A DNA stretch of 8,013 nt from Flavobacteriales bacterium (GTDB lineage Bacteria; Bacteroidota; Bacteroidia; Flavobacteriales_D; SKUL01), in NCBI GenBank assembly GCA_007129985.1, contig SKUL01000121.1, forward strand, positions 1 to 8,013, read 5' to 3'. Positions 1 to 4,815 of this stretch are shown here, in pieces (the first letter of the stretch is position 1; every line of letters starts with the position of its first letter). Position numbers and translations under genes: made by a program. The notes beneath the pieces are model-generated. The model searched no databases. It saw only the letters and a list, made by a program, of their open reading frames with translations, and had not been told where the DNA came from.

Positions 1-104
1 TCGAAAACATTGCAGACTACAAAGTCAATAAACTGCACCAAATCCTGCCCAACAACATCGATCCCGAAAAATTAGAAAACTTCAAACGGTATTGGGAGGT
101 GTAG
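1..104 (+). CDS. C-terminal fragment of a probable IS66-family transposase
   Basis: An open frame enters from the left edge (first full codon at position 3) and ends at a TAG at 102-104, giving 33 residues that begin ENIADYKVNKLHQILPNN and end in KRYWEV. The N-I-A-D-x-K-x-N-K-L-x-x-x-L-P pattern resembles the end of the IS66 transposase (TnpC) C-terminal domain, which typically reads like ERIADHPxNRLDELLP. IS66 TnpC is the DDE transposase that cuts and joins the element ends. The catalytic domain lies outside the window, so the family call rests on this short tail recalled from memory. The gene converges on the minus-strand repeat protein. An unrelated hypothetical protein is the main alternative. 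Confidence 0.45.
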   Translation, partial: ENIADYKVNKLHQILPNNIDPEKLENFKRYWEV

Positions 105-178
105 TTGGTCGGGGGGATACGGTGAAGTCAATCAAACTATCCTACCGTTTTCGTTTAACCGCTCGAAACGCTGAGCAC

Positions 179-210
179 AAAAAAAGCCCCGACATCACGC
201 CGGGGCTTTT
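179..210 (-). terminator. Rho-independent terminator of the repeat-protein gene
   Basis: A perfect 10-bp inverted repeat (AAAAGCCCCG at 182-191 and CGGGGCTTTT at 201-210) encloses a 9-nt loop. Read on the minus strand, the GC-rich stem is followed by seven T residues (the A run at 179-185), a classical intrinsic terminator 19 bases past the stop codon at 229-231. On the plus strand the stem is followed by only four T residues, so it may also stop transcription from the left-hand gene, but less efficiently. Confidence 0.85.
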
Positions 211-228
211 GAATTATTGAATAAGCGT

Positions 229-1809
229 TTATTGCAAGCGAAGTACAGTACTTTGCATTTGCTTGTTGTGCTGAACAGACATCACGTACATTCCCGCAGC
301 AAGAGAGCTCAAATCCATCGGGTAGAGCGCACCGGGAGTGTCGATGTTAATCTGCTTTTCCATGAGGTTTTGGCCTGTCATGGAAGTGATACGGATAATG
401 GTAGGCTCGGTTTGAACCATGTTTTCAAAGGTCAGCTGAATCATTCCTGTTGATGGGTTGGGGAAGAAGCTGAAGGTGAAATCATCCACAGGAGTTTTGG
501 GAATGCCGGGGTTTTCTATCATACCGCCTTCAATAAGGTTGTTGTATGCATTTTGACAAATACCATCCCACGTATTGTTACAGCAGAATGGGTCATTGGC
601 AATCACAGTTTCGTATTCCTCGCTGTTTACATCCACACTTGGGGGTGGAACCGCAGAACACTCTCCAGACTGATTGTTATATGCATTCTGGCAAATGCCA
701 TCCCATACGGCATTGCAGCAGAAAGGATCGTTCGCGATAACTGTTGCGTAAGCGTCGCTGGTAATGTCCACACTGGCTGGAGGCGTAACACAGTTTTCAA
801 AATTGTCACCTGGGCCAAGTAAGTTGGTATAGGCGTTCTGACAAATTGAATCCCAACCGATGTTACAGCAGTACCAGTCAGAGGCAATCACTTGCTGATA
901 GGCTTCGCTGTTTACATCTACGTTGGCCGGAGGTGTAATACAGTCTCCGTCTTCTTCCTCTTCTTCCTCCTCACCGGGGTCAACCAGATTGTTGTAGGCA
1001 TTTTGACAAATACCATCCCACGACGTTGTACAGCAAAATGGGTCATTTGCAATTACCGTTTGGTAAGCTTCGCTGTTCGTATCCACACTGGAAGGTGGAG
1101 TTACACATTCTTCCTCCTCTTCTTCGTCATCACCTTCATCCGGTGCGGTGAGGTTGTTGTAGGCACTCTGGCAAATGCCATCCCATGCATTATTGCAGCA
1201 GAAAGGATCATTGGCGATCACAGTTTGGTATGCCTCGCTGTTCACATCAACGCTTGAGGGCGGCGTAACACATTCCGCTTCCTCCTCATCTTCATCATCG
1301 CCTTCATCACCCGGATCAGACAGATTGTTGTAGGCGCTTTGGCAAATGCCGTCCCATGAGGTAGTACAGCAGAATGGATCGTTGGCAATCACCGTAGCGT
1401 AAGCATCGCTGGTGATATCCACGCTGGACGGCGGAGTGACACAGTTTTCAAAATTGTCGCCCGGACCAAGAATGTCCTCGTAGGCATTCTGACAAATTCC
1501 ATCCCAGGAAGAATTGCAGCAGAAAGGGTCGTTGGCGATGACCTGTGCATACGCATCGCTGGTAATGTCCACGCTGGAAGGTGGGGTAACGCAGTTCTCA
1601 AAGTTGTCGCCGGGACCTAATAAATCCTCGTAGTTGTTCTGGCAAATATTGTCCCACTGTGTGGTGCAACAAAAAGGGTCATTGGCAATAACCTGCTGGT
1701 ACGCTGCGCTTGTTGTGTCAACTCCGCTGCCGGGATCTACGCAAGCTACCGCTTGTGAAAGAGAGCCGAGTAAAAAGAAAAATGTCAGAAAGAGTAGTTG
1801 TGGTTTCAT
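229..1809 (-). CDS. Secreted eight-repeat cysteine-rich protein with T9SS sorting domain
   Basis: A predicted exported 526-residue protein of unknown function. The ATG at 1809 is preferred over an in-frame TTG at 1842 because it places a signal peptide at the N-terminus (MKPQLLFLTFFFLLGSLSQAVA, h-region about residues 5-17, cleavage probably after AVA at residue 22). Residues 23-424 are eight repeats, each with C-x23/24-CC-x7-C and the core VIANDPFCC...WDGICQNAYNN. Residues 441-526 form a type A T9SS C-terminal domain, with FPNPSTG at 449-455 and the late LSSLAAGMYVMSV segment; such domains direct passage through the outer membrane and are normally removed. All 32 cysteines lie in the repeats, four per unit, consistent with two disulfides each. 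Residue 23 is a cysteine after AVA, so a lipoprotein is conceivable, but this cysteine is also the conserved first cysteine of repeat 1. The gene is monocistronic between two terminators. The repeat recalls DPFCC/WD..C motifs seen in secreted proteins of planctomycetes and myxobacteria; no enzymatic motif is visible. Confidence 0.9.
   Translation of the reverse strand: MKPQLLFLTFFFLLGSLSQAVACVDPGSGVDTTSAAYQQVIANDPFCCTTQWDNICQNNYEDLLGPGDNFENCVTPPSSVDITSDAYAQVIANDPFCCNSSWDGICQNAYEDILGPGDNFENCVTPPSSVDITSDAYATVIANDPFCCTTSWDGICQSAYNNLSDPGDEGDDEDEEEAECVTPPSSVDVNSEAYQTVIANDPFCCNNAWDGICQSAYNNLTAPDEGDDEEEEEECVTPPSSVDTNSEAYQTVIANDPFCCTTSWDGICQNAYNNLVDPGEEEEEEEDGDCITPPANVDVNSEAYQQVIASDWYCCNIGWDSICQNAYTNLLGPGDNFENCVTPPASVDITSDAYATVIANDPFCCNAVWDGICQNAYNNQSGECSAVPPPSVDVNSEEYETVIANDPFCCNNTWDGICQNAYNNLIEGGMIENPGIPKTPVDDFTFSFFPNPSTGMIQLTFENMVQTEPTIIRITSMTGQNLMEKQINIDTPGALYPMDLSSLAAGMYVMSVQHNKQMQSTVLRLQ
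538..1743 (-). repeat. Eight tandem DPFCC-WD-C protein repeats (coding)
   Basis: The units, in protein order on the minus strand, are 1743-1594, 1593-1444, 1443-1273, 1272-1108, 1107-943, 942-793, 792-661 and 660-538. Periods are 50, 50, 57, 55, 55, 50 and 44 residues. The consensus is C-V-T-P-P-S-S-V-D, then x-x-S-x-A-Y, VIANDPFCC, three variable residues, WDGICQ and NAYNN. Variation in period comes mainly from the linkers: GPGDNFEN follows units 1, 2 and 6; Asp/Glu-rich linkers follow units 3, 4 and 5 (coding 1273-1311, 1108-1140 and 943-975); unit 7 has only QSGE. Unit 6 is the most divergent, with SDWYCC replacing NDPFCC. Unit 8 begins CSAVPPP and has one extra residue before its CC pair. 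Confidence 0.93.
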
Positions 1810-1835
1810 GCTGTTTGGTTTAGGTAGGGCCGAAT

Positions 1836-1869
1836 TTAACAATTCAAATTGGTGTTAACAGAATTTCTG
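1836..1869. other. Inverted repeats upstream of the repeat-protein gene
   Basis: TTAACA (1836-1841) and TGTTAA (1853-1858) form an inverted repeat with an 11-bp gap. Immediately beside it, CAGAATTTCTG (1859-1869) is a perfect 11-bp palindrome about 50 bp before the ATG. Either could be an operator or part of a leader hairpin. The region is AT-rich, so chance is a serious alternative. The rest of the gap (1870-1973) shows only a one-mismatch match to the Bacteroidetes -7 element on the minus strand (TTAGTTTG, 1907 down to 1900), with no TTG at the usual distance. I could not place a promoter there. Confidence 0.3.
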
Positions 1870-1973
1870 ACGCAATTTCCCAACAGATAGTTGCATTCCC
1901 AAACTAAAATTTCTCTGATTTATATGGGGCTGAATGCAATAACTGCAAGAACAGGAATGAAGCAATTGGAATC

Positions 1974-2004
1974 AAAAAACCCCGGCTGTTGACCGGGGCT
2001 TTTT
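1974..2004 (-). terminator. Rho-independent terminator of clpC
   Basis: CCCCGG (1980-1985) and CCGGGG (1993-1998) form a stem around a 7-nt loop. The flanking A run (1974-1979) and T run (2000-2004) can extend it. On the minus strand the stem is followed by six T residues, and it starts one base after the clpC stop codon at 2006-2008. The T run on the plus side means it could also act in the other direction, although no plus-strand gene is seen to its left. Confidence 0.85.
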
Positions 2005-2005
2005 G

Positions 2006-4576
2006 TTATTCAGCTTCTTCGTCGCTTTCTTTTTTCTTCTTCTTTTTGGCCTTTTGCACCTTTACGGTGATTTCGTCGGCCTTGGCATCGTAATCAACCT
2101 TGATGGTATCGCCTTCCTCAACATTGGCGTTGATGATTTCTTCAGCCAGGGGGTCTTCGAGGTATTTCTGAATAGCGCGACGCAGCGGACGGGCTCCAAA
2201 CTTTTCGTCAAAACCTTTGTCGCCGATGTAATCTTTGGCGTTGTCGGTCAGCTCAATCTGGTAACCGAGGTCATCCACACGCTTGTAGAGCTTGTTCAAC
2301 TCGATGTCAATAATCTGATGAATATGCTCGCGATTCAAAGAATTAAACAGCACGATATCATCCACACGATTCAGAAACTCAGGAGCGAAGGTTTTCTTCA
2401 GCGCGTTTTCAATCACGCCTTTCTGTACTTCCAGTTCCTGCTCCTTACGCGCCTTGGTTCCAAACCCGACACCGGTACCGAAATCGCTCAACTGACGTGC
2501 TCCAATGTTGGAGGTCATGATCATGATGGTATTGCGGAAGTCAATTTTCCGACCGAGGCTGTCTGTGAGCTGGCCGTCATCCAGTGCTTGCAGCAAGAGG
2601 TTGAACACATCGGGGTGCGCTTTCTCAATCTCGTCGAGTAGAATAATGGAGTAGGGGTGACGGCGCACTTTTTCGGTGAGCTGACCTCCTTCTTCGTATC
2701 CTATATACCCGGGAGGGGCTCCAATCAAGCGCGAAACAGCAAATTTCTCCATGTATTCGCTCATGTCAATCCGAATCAAAGAATCCTCGGAATTGAACAT
2801 GTGCTTAGCGAGTTCTTTGGCGAGTTGGGTTTTACCAACACCGGTGGGACCGAGGAAGATAAACGAGCCGATGGGTTTGTTGGGGTCTTTGAGTCCGGCG
2901 CGGTTTCGTTGTATGGCTTTCACCACTTTTTTCACCGCATCATCCTGGCCAATTACCTTTCCTTTGAGGTCGTCGCCCATTCGGAGCAGTTTACCACTTT
3001 CTTTTTCAGCGATACGTTGCACCGGAATTCCGGTCATCATAGCCACCACTTCCTCTACGTGGTCAACTGTAACGTTTACGCGGTGTTCTTTGCTTTCCTG
3101 TTCCCATTTCTTCTTGGCGGCTTCCAGATCATCCAGAAGCTGACGTTCCGTATCTCTTAGTTTGGCGGCCTCCTCGTATTTCTGGCTGCGCACCACGCGG
3201 GTTTTTTCCTCTTTGATTTCCTCGATGCGCTTTTCGGCATCAATGATCTCTTTGGGAACGTTGATGTTGGTGATGTGCACTCGAGAGCCGACTTCGTCCA
3301 GCGCATCAATAGCCTTATCCGGTAAGTGACGATCGCTGATGTAGCGATTGGTAAGGGTAACACAAGCACTGATGGCTTCCGGACTGTAATTTACGCTGTG
3401 GTGCTCTTCGTATTTTTCCTTGATGTTGTGAAGAATCTGGATGGTTTCATCTACCGACGTCGGCTCCACCAAAACTTTTTGAAAGCGGCGCTCCAGCGCT
3501 CCGTCTTTCTCAATGTACTGGCGGTACTCATCCAGGGTGGTAGCACCAATGCACTGAATTTCGCCACGGGCAAGGGCAGGCTTAAACATGTTGGAAGCGT
3601 CGAGCGAGCCGCTGGCACCACCGGCGCCCACAATGGTGTGGATTTCGTCAATAAACAGAATGACATCAGGCGAGCGCTCCAGTTCGTTCATCACGGCTTT
3701 CATGCGCTCTTCGAACTGACCGCGGTACTTGGTACCGGCCACCAGAGCAGCCACATCAAGGGCTACAATGCGCTTTCCAAAAAGTACGCGCGACACTTTT
3801 TTCTGCACTATGCGCAGGGCCAGTCCTTCCGCAATGGCGGACTTACCCACACCCGGCTCTCCTATGAGAACAGGGTTGTTTTTCTTTCGGCGACTCAAGA
3901 TTTGCGATACGCGCTCAATTTCTTTTTCACGACCCACAATCGGGTCGAGGCGGTTGTCTTCGGCCATTTTTGTCAGGTCGCGACCAAAATTGTCGAGAAC
4001 AGGAGTTTTGGATTTGCTTTCGCCTCCTTTTCGCGGAGCATTGAAGCCAGCTCCGGCATCATCATCGTCGTCGGAGGCGCTCCCGGGCATGTCTGCACGA
4101 GGCGCTTCGAACTGGCTGTCGTGGTAGTTTTGCGGCTCATCGCTTTGGATTCCCCTTAGTTCGTCTTTCACGGTATCGTAGTTAACGTTGAATTTTAGCA
4201 AGGCACGGGTAGCCACATTTTCCTCATCTTTCAAGATAGAGAGAAGCAGATGCTGGGTGCCAATCATTTGGCTTTTAAACACTTTTGCTTCGAGGTAGGT
4301 GATTTTCAAAGCTTTTTCGGCTTGTTTCACCAGCGGTATGTTGCCCGCGCTTCGGGTGCGTGCGCCATTGGTTTTTACGCTTTGCTCGATTATCTCGCGC
4401 AGTTTTTGGAGGTCAACATTCAACGATTTCAGCACGCGCACGGCGGTTCCTTCGCCCTCGCGGATGATTCCCAATACGAGATGCTCCACACCGATGTAGG
4501 TGTGTCCCAATCGCAGGGCCTCTTCGCGACTGTAGCTGATAACGTCTTTTACTCTTGGTGAAAACTTAGCTTCCAT
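2006..4576 (-). CDS. clpC: ATP-dependent Clp protease ATP-binding subunit ClpC
   Basis: A cytoplasmic hexameric AAA+ unfoldase that feeds substrates to ClpP. The ATG at 4576 gives 856 residues starting MEAKFSPRVKDVISYSREEA, the family's usual N-terminus; an in-frame GTG at 4612 would add 12 atypical residues. Order: double Clp-N domain (about 1-145); a linker with five Asp at 169-173; D1 with Walker A GEPGVGKS (239-246), pore loop AGTKYRGQ (Tyr284), Walker B ILFIDE (306-311) and Arg finger region ERRF (362-365); a UVR-type middle domain (about 463-498, KYEEAAKLRD), which separates ClpC from ClpA and from the long M-domain of ClpB; D2 with Walker A GPTGVGKT (576-583), pore loop GYIGYEEGG (Tyr624) and Walker B ILLDE (645-649); a VGF tripeptide (703-705) at the ClpP-docking loop position; Arg finger LNR (Arg737); and sensor 2 GAR (794-796). 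The C-terminus is a Lys run followed by ESDEEAE. All catalytic residues are intact. It is divergent from gyrA. No McsA/McsB or CtsR gene is in view. Confidence 0.97.
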   Translation of the reverse strand: MEAKFSPRVKDVISYSREEALRLGHTYIGVEHLVLGIIREGEGTAVRVLKSLNVDLQKLREIIEQSVKTNGARTRSAGNIPLVKQAEKALKITYLEAKVFKSQMIGTQHLLLSILKDEENVATRALLKFNVNYDTVKDELRGIQSDEPQNYHDSQFEAPRADMPGSASDDDDDAGAGFNAPRKGGESKSKTPVLDNFGRDLTKMAEDNRLDPIVGREKEIERVSQILSRRKKNNPVLIGEPGVGKSAIAEGLALRIVQKKVSRVLFGKRIVALDVAALVAGTKYRGQFEERMKAVMNELERSPDVILFIDEIHTIVGAGGASGSLDASNMFKPALARGEIQCIGATTLDEYRQYIEKDGALERRFQKVLVEPTSVDETIQILHNIKEKYEEHHSVNYSPEAISACVTLTNRYISDRHLPDKAIDALDEVGSRVHITNINVPKEIIDAEKRIEEIKEEKTRVVRSQKYEEAAKLRDTERQLLDDLEAAKKKWEQESKEHRVNVTVDHVEEVVAMMTGIPVQRIAEKESGKLLRMGDDLKGKVIGQDDAVKKVVKAIQRNRAGLKDPNKPIGSFIFLGPTGVGKTQLAKELAKHMFNSEDSLIRIDMSEYMEKFAVSRLIGAPPGYIGYEEGGQLTEKVRRHPYSIILLDEIEKAHPDVFNLLLQALDDGQLTDSLGRKIDFRNTIMIMTSNIGARQLSDFGTGVGFGTKARKEQELEVQKGVIENALKKTFAPEFLNRVDDIVLFNSLNREHIHQIIDIELNKLYKRVDDLGYQIELTDNAKDYIGDKGFDEKFGARPLRRAIQKYLEDPLAEEIINANVEEGDTIKVDYDAKADEITVKVQKAKKKKKKESDEEAE

Positions 4577-4651
4577 GTGTTTGTGTTTCTGTTTCGCGGC
4601 GAGATTTCTCACAGCAATTTGGCCTAATTTACAGCATTTTTAGACCGATTT

Positions 4652-4679
4652 CAAATTTAGAACAACTACCTTTGGGCAA
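4652..4679 (-). promoter_or_regulatory. Candidate clpC promoter (Bacteroidetes type)
   Basis: On the minus strand, TTG (4679-4677) is followed after 17 bp by TAAATTTG (4659-4652). This fits the Bacteroidetes housekeeping consensus TTG-N17-23-TAnnTTTG. Transcription would start near 4645 and leave a leader of roughly 70 nt before the clpC ATG. The match is read directly from sequence; activity is inferred. Confidence 0.55.
4667..4674 (+). promoter_or_regulatory. Candidate gyrA promoter -7 element
   Basis: TACCTTTG matches the Bacteroidetes -7 consensus TAnnTTTG exactly and lies 7 bp from the opposing clpC -7 element. No TTG is found 17-23 bp upstream, which weakens it. A start near 4680 would give a leader of about 135 nt. 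A near copy, TACCTTCG (4763-4770), shares the context TACCTTYGGGC and could be a second start about 40 nt before the ATG, but it is also one arm of a hairpin. Confidence 0.45.
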
Positions 4680-4690
4680 TGGTTTCGGAA

Positions 4691-4770
4691 GGCTCCAATT
4701 ATCAACAGATTTCTGTTTAAAACAAAGGGCTGTTGAGCCTCCCGGCGAAGGTATTAATTAGGTACCTTCG
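4691..4770 (+). promoter_or_regulatory. Inverted repeats in the gyrA leader
   Basis: Three possible pairings are visible. AACAGA (4704-4709) pairs with TCTGTT (4712-4717) around TT. CAACAG (4703-4708) can instead pair with CTGTTG (4730-4735), reinforced by GGCT (4691-4694) with AGCC (4736-4739). Separately, CGAAGGTA (4746-4753) pairs with TACCTTCG (4763-4770) around a 9-nt loop. The first two are mutually exclusive. No T run follows the last hairpin, so it is not a standard terminator. Roles as an operator, mRNA-stability element or attenuator are all possible and unproven. Confidence 0.35.
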
Positions 4771-4815
4771 GGCCTCTTTCATCAAGAATTGTACTAAAAA
4801 TCAAATCGTGTAAAA

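Noticed and set aside
553..822. Plus-strand open frames across the repeat gene
   Set aside because: They repeat with the same period as the minus-strand repeats, as expected for antisense reading of a repetitive gene.
538..1743. Possible CRISPR array or satellite DNA, because of regular spacing
   Set aside because: The period is 132-171 bp, units differ at many synonymous positions and the frame is open throughout with conserved protein; there are no short identical repeats with unique spacers.
1740..1809. Lipoprotein signal (AVAC) on the repeat protein
   Set aside because: The lipobox is poor (Ala at -3) and the cysteine is the first conserved one of repeat 1; the T9SS sorting domain fits a signal peptidase I leader better.
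2003..2641. A 212-codon plus-strand open frame opposite the clpC 3' end
   Set aside because: It is antisense to the conserved D2 domain of clpC, has no recognisable domain and no separate promoter; open antisense frames are common opposite long genes.
3326..4159. A 277-codon plus-strand open frame opposite clpC
   Set aside because: It lies wholly within the intact clpC D1 region and its protein has no recognisable features, so it is a frame shadow.
4746..4770. Rho-independent terminator upstream of gyrA
   Set aside because: The 8-bp stem is not followed by a T run on the plus strand, and there is no upstream gene in that direction that would need it.
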